From the NCBI RefSeq assembly GCF_036867135.1, contig NZ_JBAJIJ010000001.1, positions 1,240,001 to 1,304,000 of the forward strand: a DNA stretch of 64,000 bases, read 5' to 3'. The stretch is from Aeromicrobium sp. Sec7.5. GTDB lineage: Bacteria > Actinomycetota > Actinomycetes > Propionibacteriales > Nocardioidaceae. Shown here piece by piece: positions 25,383-33,843 of this stretch. The position numbers were made by a program, and so were the translations under genes. Numbering within the stretch: the stretch's first letter is position 1; every line of letters begins with the position of its first letter. The notes below the pieces were generated by a model that saw only the letters and a list, made by a program, of their open reading frames with translations, did no database searches and was not told where the DNA came from.

Positions 25383-27493
25383 CTCTGCATGGTCCCACGT
25401 GCGACCTTGCCAAGGGTGATGGTCTCGTCGATGTATCCCGCCCACAGGTGGTCGCGCGCTCGAGTCATCGCGACATAGATCTCACGGCGGTAGAGGCTGT
25501 TCCGCTCGTCGTAGGACGAGTCGGACTCGTCGGTGTGACGCGGCAGGTCGTGGCGGATCGCCGGGAGATAGACACGCGAGAACTCCAACCCTTTTGCTCG
25601 TTTGATGGTGCCGACCTTGACGGCCTCAGTCGTGACGCCGGCGTAGTCGGCGAGAGGGACGACAGGAATTCCTCGGTGTCGCAGGAGGGTCGTGAATTGC
25701 CGAGCTTCGCGCGTCGTTCGTGTCAACGCTGCCATATTGCCCCAGCTGGCACCGCAAGCTCGGGCGGCGATCATAGAGTCGATCGCCATCGAGGCGAGTG
25801 CCTGGCTGTCCGGTCCAGTCGCCACGGTCGGTTTTCCGCCCACGCGGCTGGAAGTGCCCTCAAGGCGATCTTCGAGGGTCCCTTCGATGTCGAGCACGGC
25901 GTCCTCAACGACGAGCGCGGCAGCTGCAGCGAGGATCTGAGCTGTATTGCGATAGTTCTCCCGCAGCACGTGCGCGCGTCCTGTGACGTTGATACCAGCT
26001 TCACTGAGGGTGAAGCCGCCGGGATACACCGACTGACGACTGTCGCCGAGAAGAAGCAGGCGATTTGGACCGTCGCCGGCCAGAGTGTCGAGGAAACGCA
26101 ACGAGATGAGGTTGAGGTCCTGAACCTCATCGACGACCACCCCGGAGAACTGGAACAAGCTCGGAAAGCGACGCACGGTTTCGTGGGCCCGGAGGATCAG
26201 GTCATTGAAATCGTAGGTCCCGCGAAGACGAAGCTGTTCTTGGTAGGCCACGAAGAGATCCCACATACGCTCGCGGTCGCCAAGTCGGAGCGGAGTCTTT
26301 CGACCGATGCGTTGCAAATCGCGGTACTGCTCGAACTCAGTGAGTCCGCGTCCCTTGATGACGTAGTCGATTTCTTCCTGCCAGTAGGCAGGCGACCGGT
26401 TGCCGATCGACGACGAGTTCTTGAGGTCACTTCGGGACCATGCCAGGGCGAACGCTGTATTGACCTTCGCGGAGTCAATTCCTGCGTGTTCGCCGACCTT
26501 CTGCAAGCACTCGGATGCGAGCTGATGGACGCCAACGAAGTGGATGTTGTGACTGGCCGGCTCTGAGACGATCCGCGCCAGCTCGGCAAAGACCTGCGGC
26601 AGGGTCCTGACCAAGGTCGTGAAGATGATCGGGTGAGGAGACCTCAACGCGTGATGGGTGGCTCGGTGTAACCCGACGACTGTTTTTCCGGTGCCGGCAG
26701 GCCCTCGGACGCGCGCGGGTCCGTTCCAGTGTGTCCGCGTCAATCGCACCTGATCGGGGTGGAGGAACGTCATCCACGACTCGATGGGTTCGGTCAGTTC
26801 AGCGTCGAGCAGTGCACGTACGAGGTCATCAATCCCGGGCAGGACCTCCTGAGTATCGACAGTGGCTGAGCGTCCACGGTGCCGAGCGAGCGGCAGTCGC
26901 AGGGGTGGTTCTGACTCGATCGCCGGACAGATCTCAGCAAGGGCGGCCGAGACGGACTCCGCTTGCGCGTCCGTGAACCGTCGGGGGAGTCGTGCGATCC
27001 ACTCCACCAGGTCGCGGGCACCGACAAGCTTGACGGCGCGAACCGAGGCGTCGATCGACCGTTGGGAAAATGCCCACACCACGGTGATGGCTGCTGAAGT
27101 CAGACCAATGTGCTCCAGGCCTTCAGTCAAGGCATCGATCAGACGGTCAACGTTGTCGAGGTCGTCCTCGCACGACTCCTGGCCGCGATAGATGCCTCCG
27201 TCGTGCACTCGCACCTCAGCCCACGATTTCGCATCGACCACGAGGAGACCCCCGGGTCCGACAAGAACGAAGTCCAGGTTGGCCCGTCGGGAGTTGGGCC
27301 ACAGTCGGTCCTCGAGGACATGCCACCCGAGCTCAGCCAGTGCGCGTAGTGCTGGCGCGAGGCCGGCCTCGGACGAGGCCGCGGCCAAGTAGTTTCTCGA
27401 CTTGGCCTTCATGGATTCGGCCAGCTCAAAGAGGGCATCGGCTTCCTCTGAAAGCCGGCTGCCCTCTCGGAGCGCTGAGTCTCCTGCTGCCAT
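25379..27493 (-). CDS. NERD-domain UvrD-like superfamily 1 helicase
   Basis: 704 aa from the ATG at 27493, preceded by GGGAGGGAGA (an in-frame GTG at 27517 is less likely). The N-terminal nuclease-related NERD domain (about residues 45-160) has LGWHVLEDRLWPNSRRANLDFVLVGPGGLLVVDAKSW, keeping the D...D.K core of the endonuclease fold. A UvrD/PcrA-type helicase follows: Walker A GPAGTGKTVVGLHRA near 264, Walker B VVVDEVQDLN near 452, ENYRNTAQI, GTIKRAKGLEF and a C-terminal YVAMTRARDHLW. Such NERD-helicases are linked to mobile and defence loci. The low GC relative to flanks and coupling to an HNH_2 nuclease point to a horizontally acquired two-gene system. Confidence 0.85.
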   Translation of the reverse strand: MAAGDSALREGSRLSEEADALFELAESMKAKSRNYLAAASSEAGLAPALRALAELGWHVLEDRLWPNSRRANLDFVLVGPGGLLVVDAKSWAEVRVHDGGIYRGQESCEDDLDNVDRLIDALTEGLEHIGLTSAAITVVWAFSQRSIDASVRAVKLVGARDLVEWIARLPRRFTDAQAESVSAALAEICPAIESEPPLRLPLARHRGRSATVDTQEVLPGIDDLVRALLDAELTEPIESWMTFLHPDQVRLTRTHWNGPARVRGPAGTGKTVVGLHRATHHALRSPHPIIFTTLVRTLPQVFAELARIVSEPASHNIHFVGVHQLASECLQKVGEHAGIDSAKVNTAFALAWSRSDLKNSSSIGNRSPAYWQEEIDYVIKGRGLTEFEQYRDLQRIGRKTPLRLGDRERMWDLFVAYQEQLRLRGTYDFNDLILRAHETVRRFPSLFQFSGVVVDEVQDLNLISLRFLDTLAGDGPNRLLLLGDSRQSVYPGGFTLSEAGINVTGRAHVLRENYRNTAQILAAAAALVVEDAVLDIEGTLEDRLEGTSSRVGGKPTVATGPDSQALASMAIDSMIAARACGASWGNMAALTRTTREARQFTTLLRHRGIPVVPLADYAGVTTEAVKVGTIKRAKGLEFSRVYLPAIRHDLPRHTDESDSSYDERNSLYRREIYVAMTRARDHLWAGYIDETITLGKVARGTMQR

Positions 27494-27626
27494 GACGGGT
27501 CTCCCTCCCGTTGGCACGGTTCTAACATCCGGTTGGACCAGCTGTCTCAGCTTCGGATGGATCGGCCTCCATTACCGTGCTGGATTCCAGCCACTCGCGT
27601 CGCGGAGCCGGCAGACTCGTAGAATT

Positions 27627-27655
27627 AATTGTGCACAACCAAATTGTGTGCAATG
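27627..27655 (+). promoter_or_regulatory. OhrR operator (two palindromic half-repeats)
   Basis: Two copies of AATTGTGNGCAA occur in direct repeat: the perfect palindrome TTGTGCACAA at 27629-27638 and the near-palindrome TTGTGTGCAA at 27644-27653, 15 bp apart. They lie just before the ohrR ATG, in an AT-rich spot typical of MarR/OhrR operators. Confidence 0.65.
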
Positions 27656-27663
27656 CTTTCGAC

Positions 27664-28095
27664 ATGACCACGGCACGCCTCGACGACCAGCTCTGCTTTG
27701 CGCTGTACGCAGCGTCGCGCCGTCTGACCACGGCCTACCGTGGCACGCTCACCGAGCTCGGCATCACCTATCCGCAGTACCTCGCGCTGATGGTGCTGTG
27801 GGAGAGCGACGGCATCACCGTCTCGGAGCTGGGGGAGCGGCTCAGCCTCGACTCCGGCACCCTCTCGCCCTTGCTCAAGCGACTCGACCTGCAGGGACTC
27901 ATCGAGCGCCGCGCCTCCACCGAGGACGAGCGGCGCGTGCACGTCCACCTGACCGATGCGGGCCGAGACATGAGCACCGAGGTCGGACGCGCGCAGAAGT
28001 GCGTGGCCGACGCCATCGACCTCGACGCCGACGAGTTCTCGGCGCTGCGGGCGCTGGCTCGGCGCGTGGCACACCTTGATCCGGTCCTGGACTGA
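27664..28095 (+). CDS. ohrR: Organic-hydroperoxide-sensing repressor OhrR (MarR family)
   Basis: 143 aa from the ATG at 27664, where similarity begins (LDDQLCFALYAASRRLTTAYR). The peroxide-sensing Cys11 sits in the conserved QLCFALYAASR; a second Cys113 in AQKCVADAI could make this a two-Cys type sensor. The winged-HTH contains LSLDSGTLSPLLKRLDLQGLIERR. Oxidation by organic peroxides releases it from the operator just upstream. The target ohr starts 47 bp downstream in the same direction, an arrangement that lets one operator control both genes. Confidence 0.94.
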   Translation: MTTARLDDQLCFALYAASRRLTTAYRGTLTELGITYPQYLALMVLWESDGITVSELGERLSLDSGTLSPLLKRLDLQGLIERRASTEDERRVHVHLTDAGRDMSTEVGRAQKCVADAIDLDADEFSALRALARRVAHLDPVLD

Positions 28096-28142
28096 CCCGG
28101 ACCTGCACGACTCAGCACGACACCCAACCCAAGGAGATCACC

Positions 28143-28565
28143 ATGGATGCCCTGTACACCGCAGAAGCCCTCGCCACCGGCGGCGGCCGTGACGGCCACG
28201 TCCGCACCGGCGACGGCGTGCTCGACCTCGACCTGGCCGTGCCTGAGGGCATGGGCGGCAAGGGCGGCGCGGCCAACCCCGAGCTGCTGTTCGCGGCCGG
28301 CTACTCCGCGTGCTTCCACGGCGCCCTGCAGGCCGTCGCCCGCGCCGAGAAGGCGGAGCTCGGCGACTCCTCCGTCGGCGCGAAGGTCTCGATCGGCCCG
28401 AACGGCGAAGGCGGATTCCTGCTGGCCGTGAAGCTCGAGGTCGTCATCCCTGACCTGCCGCACGACAAGGCGCAGGCCCTGGCCGACAAGGCCCACCAGG
28501 TCTGCCCGTACTCCAACGCGACCCGCGGCAACATCGAGGTCGAGGTCACCGTCGTCGACGACTGA
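28143..28565 (+). CDS. ohr: Organic hydroperoxide reductase Ohr (OsmC family)
   Basis: 140 aa. Ohr reduces organic and fatty-acid hydroperoxides to alcohols, recycled by lipoylated proteins. The catalytic pair Cys57 (GYSACFHGAL) and Cys121 (HQVCPYSNATRGN) is intact. Normal family length. An AAGGAGATCACC ribosome site precedes the ATG. It is controlled by the adjacent ohrR and ended by the hairpin at 28579. Confidence 0.96.
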   Translation: MDALYTAEALATGGGRDGHVRTGDGVLDLDLAVPEGMGGKGGAANPELLFAAGYSACFHGALQAVARAEKAELGDSSVGAKVSIGPNGEGGFLLAVKLEVVIPDLPHDKAQALADKAHQVCPYSNATRGNIEVEVTVVDD

Positions 28566-28578
28566 GTCCCGACCCGTC

Positions 28579-28612
28579 CACAGCCCCGACCCCTGAGGGA
28601 GTCGGGGCTGTG
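28579..28612 (+). terminator. Terminator after ohr
   Basis: A perfect 12-bp stem, CACAGCCCCGAC and its complement, with a 10-nt loop, ending 14 nt after the ohr stop region. No U-tract. Confidence 0.8.
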
Positions 28613-28674
28613 TCATGTGTCGGTGCCTGCTCCTAGCGTTCGGGATCACCAAGAACCCGACCGGGAGGATCCCC

Positions 28675-29145
28675 ATGATCGACGCCGACGAGCACGACGA
28701 CGGGCACCACACCGACCCCACGCAGCAGCTCGCACCGCTCGTGGTGGTCGAGCGCTTCTTCGCGATCGAGGCGGCTCGAGTCACGCCGCGCACGGTGCGC
28801 ACGTACTCCGCGGTGGTGGCTCGACTCGACGCCTACCTCGACACGGTCGACGCCACCGAATGGATCGGATCGCACTACGCCGCCCTCCTGCAGGCCGAGC
28901 GTCAGTTCGCGCCGCGAGGTGCCCTGCTCCGGCTCTTCGGCCTCGAAGGCCTGGTGTTCTGTCTCCCCGGGTTCCTGAGCCCGGAGTGGTTGTCTCCGGT
29001 CGCGTCGGAGCGACGTTCGCAGATCGCCTTGACCGGTCGGTTGCTCGACCACCTCCGCCGGCGCGGGCTGGTCGACGTCCACGAGATCGCGTGTGCGTTC
29101 TACGAGGCCCGACAGGCGGTCTTCGACGCGCGCGACGCCGCGTGA
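28675..29145 (+). CDS. Hypothetical protein, all-alpha, integrase-like SAM motif
   Basis: 156 aa from the ATG at 28675, preceded by GGGAGGA; a TAGCGT -10 lies about 40 nt upstream. No family is recognised with confidence. It is predicted almost entirely helical. The segment VVERFFAIEAARVTPRTVRTYSAVVARLDAYLDTVD resembles the N-terminal core-binding region of tyrosine recombinases, but there is no catalytic domain, and the second half (FCLPGFLSPEWLSPV...LLDHLRRRGLVDVHEI) is unlike integrases. It could be a DNA-binding adaptor. Transcribed alone, flanked by the ohr terminator and a convergent hydrolase. Confidence 0.6.
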   Translation: MIDADEHDDGHHTDPTQQLAPLVVVERFFAIEAARVTPRTVRTYSAVVARLDAYLDTVDATEWIGSHYAALLQAERQFAPRGALLRLFGLEGLVFCLPGFLSPEWLSPVASERRSQIALTGRLLDHLRRRGLVDVHEIACAFYEARQAVFDARDAA

Positions 29146-29264
29146 GCTCGCGAGGGCGGGTCCGGAGGGCGTCGACGGGGTAGCGCCTCGCGGCCGCCGC
29201 CGTTAGCAGGAACGAGGCCGCAGCCAGCACTCTGGGCCGCCGCCGAGGGTGAGGTTCGTCTGGG

Positions 29265-29990
29265 TCAGGCGGCCGCCGCGGCGCGGTGCTCGGCCAGCGC
29301 CTCGGCCAAGGCGCGGAGGACGTCCAGGTCGAACCCCATCCCGAGGTGGGCCGCCTCGACGCGGACGTTCCGCGCCAGAGGCCCCTCGTCCTCCTCCCGC
29401 ACCCGGCAGGCGGGTCCCGAGACCACGCCGTCGATCGGCGACCAGATGGCGGTCGTCGGCATCGTCAGCGGCTGGGCGTGGCGCTCCGCGCCCGCCGGTG
29501 TCAGGTCCTCGGCGGCCTCCGGGTTGAGGATGCGGAACCAGCGGACGATCCACTCGGTGCCCTCCCGGCCGCGAATGGGCGTGCCCATCGTCACGACGTC
29601 CCGCACGTGCTCGGGGTGACGGCGCGCAGCCTCACGCGCGTAGACGCCGCCGAGGCTCCACCCCACCAGCGTGATCGGGCCGTCGGTCGCCAGCTCGGCG
29701 ATGTGGGCCTCGAGCTTCTTCTCGTCGTCCGGTGTGATGCCCAGGTTCCATCCGAGGTTCCACCCCGACGTGCGGTACCCGAGGTCTTCGAGGAAGTGCC
29801 GCATCGGCAGCGTGGTGTGGTCGGTGGCGGTGAACCCCGGCAGCACGAGCACCATGTGGCCGTCGCCGCGGGGCGACTCCCGTGCGGCACCGTCGATGCC
29901 GGCCGCGAGCCTCGCGAACGTGAGGGGCATGCCCGCGAGCTCCCAGAACAGTCCGACGGGTCCCGGACGCAAGGACGACAACAGGCTCAT
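29265..29990 (-). CDS. Alpha/beta-hydrolase (lipase/esterase-like)
   Basis: 241 aa from the ATG at 29990 (MSLLSSLRPG). Alpha/beta-hydrolase fold: MVLVLPGFTATDHTT (oxyanion region), nucleophile elbow LVGWSLGGVYAREAA, then TAIWSPIDGVV with the probable catalytic Asp, and HLGMGFDLDVL with the catalytic His. The lid region is short. Similar proteins are called triacylglycerol lipase or PGAP1-like; the substrate is unknown. The 29146-29264 gap on its 3' side shows only GC-rich sequence with no clear terminator. Confidence 0.82.
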   Translation of the reverse strand: MSLLSSLRPGPVGLFWELAGMPLTFARLAAGIDGAARESPRGDGHMVLVLPGFTATDHTTLPMRHFLEDLGYRTSGWNLGWNLGITPDDEKKLEAHIAELATDGPITLVGWSLGGVYAREAARRHPEHVRDVVTMGTPIRGREGTEWIVRWFRILNPEAAEDLTPAGAERHAQPLTMPTTAIWSPIDGVVSGPACRVREEDEGPLARNVRVEAAHLGMGFDLDVLRALAEALAEHRAAAAA

Positions 29991-30094
29991 GCAGCACCTC
30001 ATCTGATCGACAGCCCCCGCGATCATAGGGCGCACGACATGCGAGTGACCCCGGTTTGATGCATGATCGGCTCAGTTCGAGGGTGGGAGACCCG

Positions 30095-30268
30095 ATGAGC
30101 GAGACCATGAACGCGGGCAAACGACGGGCGGCGGTACCGGTGGACTCCGGTGTCGCGTCCGGCGGTCGGCACCGCCTCGACCCGACGCTGTCGGCACCGC
30201 CGAACGGCCACCCGGCTGAGCCAGGCGACTCCGGCCGCACGCGGGCGCGCTGGTTCCGGCGCGGCTGA
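30095..30268 (+). CDS. Possible small protein
   Basis: 57 codons from an ATG preceded by GGGTGGGAGA. The product (MSETMNAGKRRAAVPVDSG...ARWFRRG) is basic, low-complexity and without recognised motifs. It sits between the divergent hydrolase and the 3' end of the SNF2 gene, ending 2 bp before that gene's stop. Support is limited to a ribosome-binding site and an open frame; it could be non-coding. Confidence 0.3.
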   Translation: MSETMNAGKRRAAVPVDSGVASGGRHRLDPTLSAPPNGHPAEPGDSGRTRARWFRRG

Positions 30269-30270
30269 GG

Positions 30271-32871
30271 TCAGTCGCCGGCAGGACGCAGACGCACCAG
30301 ACGCTCCAGGTCGGCGTCGCTGAGCTCGGTGAGCGCACCCTCGCCGGCGTTGACCACGGCATCGGCGAGTGCCCGCTTGCTCGTGATGAGCTCGGCGATC
30401 GACTCCTCGATCGTGCCCTCGGTGACGATGCGGTGCACGTGCACCGCGCGGGTCTGCCCGATGCGGTGGGCGCGGTCGGTGGCCTGGTCCTCGACGGCCG
30501 GGTTCCACCACCGGTCGAAGTGCACGACGTGGTCGGCACGTGTGAGGTTGAGGCCCGTGCCGGCCGCCTTCAACGACAGCACGAAGACGTTGAACGCACC
30601 GTCCTGGAACTCCTGCACCATCCGTTCGCGCTGACGGATGCCGGTGCCACCGTGCAGGAATCGGTGCGCCACACCGCGGTCCACGAGGTGTCGGGTGAGC
30701 AGGTGGCCCATCTGCGTGTACTGCGTGAACACGAGGATCGTGCCGCCCTCGTCGAGGATCTCGGCCGTCACCTCGTCGAAGACCTTGAGCTTGCCCGAGC
30801 GGGCGTCGAGCTTGCCGTCGGACTGGCGCAGGAAGTGCGCGGGGTGGTTGCAGATCTGCTTGAGCCGCGTGAGCATCGTGACCACGAGCTGACGCCGCTT
30901 CATGCCCTCGGCCTGCTCGATCTCGGCCATCGTGTCGCGCACCGTGGCCTCGTAGAGCCCCACCTGCTCGCGCGTGAGGTGGGCGCTGTAGTCGGTCTCG
31001 ATCTTCGGCGGCAGTTCCGGGGCGATGCCCGGGTCGGTCTTGCGTCGGCGCAGCACGAAGGGCTGGACCAGGGTTGCCAGTTCGCCGGCGCGCTGTGGCT
31101 CGCGGCCCGACTCGATGGGGCGCGACCAGGTGGTGCGGAATTCCTCGACCGACCCCAGCAGGCCGGGCGTGGTCCAGTCGAGGATCGACCACAGCTCGCC
31201 GAGGTGGTTCTCGACGGGGGTTCCGGTCAGCGCCAGCCGCGCGAGGCCGTCGATGCTGCGGAGCACGCGCGCAGCCTTGGTGCGCGGGTTCTTGACGTTC
31301 TGGGCCTCGTCGGCGACGACGAGGTCCCAACCGACCTCGCCCAGGTCGGCGGCCGAGCTGACCATCGTGGCGTAGGTCGTGATGACGAAGCCGCCGGTGA
31401 CCTGGTCGAGCGAGCGACGCGGGCCGTGGAAGCGGTGGACCTCGGCGCCGGGCGCGAAGCGCTTGACCTCACGCTCCCAGTTGCCCACCACCGACGCGGG
31501 GCAGACCACCAGCGTCGGTCCGTGGGGGAGTCCGAGGTCGGCGGCCTGCTCGGCGCGATGCAGCTGCAGCGCGATGAGCATGACGGTCTTGCCCAGCCCC
31601 ATGTCGTCGGCGAGGCAGCCGCCGAGACCGAGCTCGGTCAGCTGACTCATCCAGCGCAGACCGTCGAGCTGGTAGTCGCGCAGGGTGCCGGCCAGGGTGT
31701 CGGGCTGGTGGGTCGCGATCGTGCTGGGGTCGAGCGACGACAGCCGCCGGCGGACGTCGTCGAGCCAACCGATCGTCTCGACCTCGGTGCGCCGGCCCTC
31801 GACGAACATCTCGCCCGTGACGACGGCGCGCAGCGCCTCGCCGGCCTGGATCTCCGTGGATCCGCCGTGCAGGGCGCGCTGGATCTTGGCGCGGTCGACC
31901 ATGACCCAGGTGTCGCGCAGACGGACGACGGACCGGTGGTCGAGGGCCAGCTGCTCCACCTCGGCCTGGCTGAGCACCTGGTTGCCGACCGCGACCTGCC
32001 AGTCGAACCGGAACAGCTGGTGGTGGGTGAAGGCCGCAGGGCGATCGTGCCGCGGCGACTCGTCGGCGCGCAGCACGGCCCGCGTGTCGAGCTGGCGCAC
32101 CAGGGACTCGGGCCATCTCACCTCGATGCGGTTCGCGAGCAGCGTGGCCGTGAGCCGCGTGTTGCCGAGTTCGGCCAGGGCGTCGGCGCTCACCGTGACG
32201 CCGCCGCGGGAGTGCGGCTCGGCCAGGCGGGTCGCGGGCTCCCACCACCGGGCGACGCGCTCGAGCATGTCGCGCGTGGGTTCACGGGCGTCGACCACGA
32301 TCGGCCGTTCCGGCCCGCTCGTGAGCTCCGAGGCGTCGAACGGCGACGACACCTGGGCGCGGGGGATGACGCGCAGCCGCACCACGGCAGCCTCGGTGTC
32401 GCTGGGCTCCTCCAGGAAGGAGACCTCGAACGCGTAGGAGAAGTGGGTCTCGGCCTGGCGCGGCGCCACGGTGCGCGGCGAGGGCGACTGGGGGGTGGTC
32501 GCGACGGGCGGTGCGTCGACGGCCAGGGCCTCGAGGAACCCGAAGACTGCCTTCTGACCGGTCGCAGGATCAGGTCCGATCGCGTTTCCGGCGGCCCGCA
32601 GCTGGTCGACCGACGAGCCCTGGGGCTCGAGGAGGTGACCGGTGGCCATGAGGCGCAGCGCGATGATCGCGGGCGTGGCCCACGCGCGCACGGAGGCGTG
32701 CGCGGCGACCAGCCGGATGCCTTGGCTGAGCGGGCCGACCGCGTCGAATGCCGGGACCTGGTGCTCGCCGTCCGGGGCGTCGATCACGAAGTGCGACTTG
32801 GCCGGCTCGTCACCCACCTCGAAGCGAACGGGATGCCGCAGGAGCGGCATCAGCTCTTCGCGGGTGGCCAT
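30271..32871 (-). CDS. SNF2-family DEAD/DEAH-type helicase
   Basis: 866 aa from the ATG at 32871 (MATREELMPLLRH). The N-terminal about 380 residues are a variable region. The Swi2/Snf2 ATPase follows: LADDMGLGKT (Walker A) near residue 422, the DEAQ box VVADEAQNVKN near 520, LTGTPVENHLGELWSILDW, then the C-terminal helicase domain with FTQYTQMGHLL, LSLKAAGTGLNLTRADHVVHFDRWWNPAVEDQATDRAHRIGQ and VHRIVTEGTIEE. These are hallmarks of bacterial HepA/RapA-like SNF2 proteins, which remodel protein-DNA or transcription complexes. The cellular role is unknown. An inverted repeat lies just upstream (32881-32911). Confidence 0.9.
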   Translation of the reverse strand: MATREELMPLLRHPVRFEVGDEPAKSHFVIDAPDGEHQVPAFDAVGPLSQGIRLVAAHASVRAWATPAIIALRLMATGHLLEPQGSSVDQLRAAGNAIGPDPATGQKAVFGFLEALAVDAPPVATTPQSPSPRTVAPRQAETHFSYAFEVSFLEEPSDTEAAVVRLRVIPRAQVSSPFDASELTSGPERPIVVDAREPTRDMLERVARWWEPATRLAEPHSRGGVTVSADALAELGNTRLTATLLANRIEVRWPESLVRQLDTRAVLRADESPRHDRPAAFTHHQLFRFDWQVAVGNQVLSQAEVEQLALDHRSVVRLRDTWVMVDRAKIQRALHGGSTEIQAGEALRAVVTGEMFVEGRRTEVETIGWLDDVRRRLSSLDPSTIATHQPDTLAGTLRDYQLDGLRWMSQLTELGLGGCLADDMGLGKTVMLIALQLHRAEQAADLGLPHGPTLVVCPASVVGNWEREVKRFAPGAEVHRFHGPRRSLDQVTGGFVITTYATMVSSAADLGEVGWDLVVADEAQNVKNPRTKAARVLRSIDGLARLALTGTPVENHLGELWSILDWTTPGLLGSVEEFRTTWSRPIESGREPQRAGELATLVQPFVLRRRKTDPGIAPELPPKIETDYSAHLTREQVGLYEATVRDTMAEIEQAEGMKRRQLVVTMLTRLKQICNHPAHFLRQSDGKLDARSGKLKVFDEVTAEILDEGGTILVFTQYTQMGHLLTRHLVDRGVAHRFLHGGTGIRQRERMVQEFQDGAFNVFVLSLKAAGTGLNLTRADHVVHFDRWWNPAVEDQATDRAHRIGQTRAVHVHRIVTEGTIEESIAELITSKRALADAVVNAGEGALTELSDADLERLVRLRPAGD

Positions 32872-32880
32872 CCGACCATT

Positions 32881-32911
32881 CTGACGCACGGCACCCAATG
32901 GCGTGCGTCAG
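32881..32911. promoter_or_regulatory. Inverted repeat upstream of the SNF2 gene
   Basis: CTGACGCACG (32881-32890) and its exact complement at 32902-32911 flank an 11-nt spacer, 9 bp upstream of the SNF2 start. It could be an operator or a 5'-UTR hairpin. Confidence 0.4.
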
Positions 32912-32920
32912 CCTGGTATG

Positions 32921-32934
32921 GTTGAACTGTCAAC
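32921..32934 (+). promoter_or_regulatory. Operator-like palindrome before ygiD
   Basis: GTTGAACTGTCAAC (arms GTTGA and TCAAC) lies 30 bp before the dioxygenase start. The arms match the core often bound by MarR-type regulators; no regulator gene is adjacent. Confidence 0.35.
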
Positions 32935-32964
32935 TAATGTGGATCTCGCAGTCAGGACGTCGTC

Positions 32965-33786
32965 ATGCGGCAGTACACGATCGCCGACCTCGAGAGCCGG
33001 CTGTCGGCCAGCCCGCGCATGCCCGTGCTCTTCATCGGCCACGGCAACCCGATGCACGCCATCAGTGACAACACCTTCACCCGGGAGTGGAGTCGCGTCG
33101 GTCACGCGCTGCCCGAGGCGCAGGCCATCGTGGTCGTGAGCGCGCACTGGCTGACGCCGGGATCGACCCACATCACCGACGCTCCCCGCAACCGCGTGAT
33201 CTACGACTTCGGCGGATTTCCCGACGAGCTGTTCCAGGTGCCGTACCCCAGCGAGGGCGACCCGGTCATCGCCCGCGCGCTGCAGCAGCAGCTCGTCGAC
33301 TACGAGGCCCAGCTGGACGCGCAGTGGGGCCTCGACCACGGCACCTGGTCCGTGCTCGTCCACCTCGCACCCCGGCCGACCGTGCCGATCCTGCAGATCA
33401 GCATCGACGGCTCAATGCCCCTGCCGGAGCTCCACGACCTGTTCGGACGCCTGCGCGCGCTCCGCGACCGAGGCGTGCTGTTCATCGGCAGCGGCAACAT
33501 CGTGCACGCGCTCGGTCGTGCTCGTTGGGAGCCGCACGCCGCTGCCTGGGACTGGGCGGTGGAGTTCGACCAGGTCACGGCCGAAGCGCTGGCCGAGCGA
33601 CGGGCCGACCAGCTCCTCGACCCGTTCCGCACCTGGGACACCGCGCGCATCGCGGTGCCGACGGACGAGCACTACCGGCCGATGGTGGCGGCGCTCTCGC
33701 TGCTGCATCCGACCGAGCCCATGTCGTTCTTCAACGAGCAGATCGACATGGGCTCGATCGGGATGCGCAGCTTCATCAGCGGCTGA
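32965..33786 (+). CDS. ygiD: Class III extradiol dioxygenase (YgiD/DODA-like)
   Basis: 273 aa. The LigB-type extradiol dioxygenase fold with metal ligands in PVLFIGHGNPMHAI, VVVSAHWLTPG, WGLDHGTWSVLVHLAP and GNIVHALG. E. coli YgiD is a zinc 4,5-DOPA dioxygenase. The GMRSFISG C-terminus is typical of the family. The physiological substrate is uncertain. A 15-bp imperfect tandem repeat begins in the stop codon and runs to about 33830. Confidence 0.9.
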   Translation: MRQYTIADLESRLSASPRMPVLFIGHGNPMHAISDNTFTREWSRVGHALPEAQAIVVVSAHWLTPGSTHITDAPRNRVIYDFGGFPDELFQVPYPSEGDPVIARALQQQLVDYEAQLDAQWGLDHGTWSVLVHLAPRPTVPILQISIDGSMPLPELHDLFGRLRALRDRGVLFIGSGNIVHALGRARWEPHAAAWDWAVEFDQVTAEALAERRADQLLDPFRTWDTARIAVPTDEHYRPMVAALSLLHPTEPMSFFNEQIDMGSIGMRSFISG

Positions 33787-33843
33787 GCCGTCGGCGCCTG
33801 AGCAGTCGGCGTCTGGGCCGACAGCGTCGGGGCGTCGCCGGGC

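Noticed and set aside
28675..29145. A truncated tyrosine recombinase marking a mobile element next to the defence-like module
   Set aside because: Only a weak resemblance to the core-binding domain, no catalytic R-H-R-Y residues, no att-like repeats seen around 24.4-29.2 kb.
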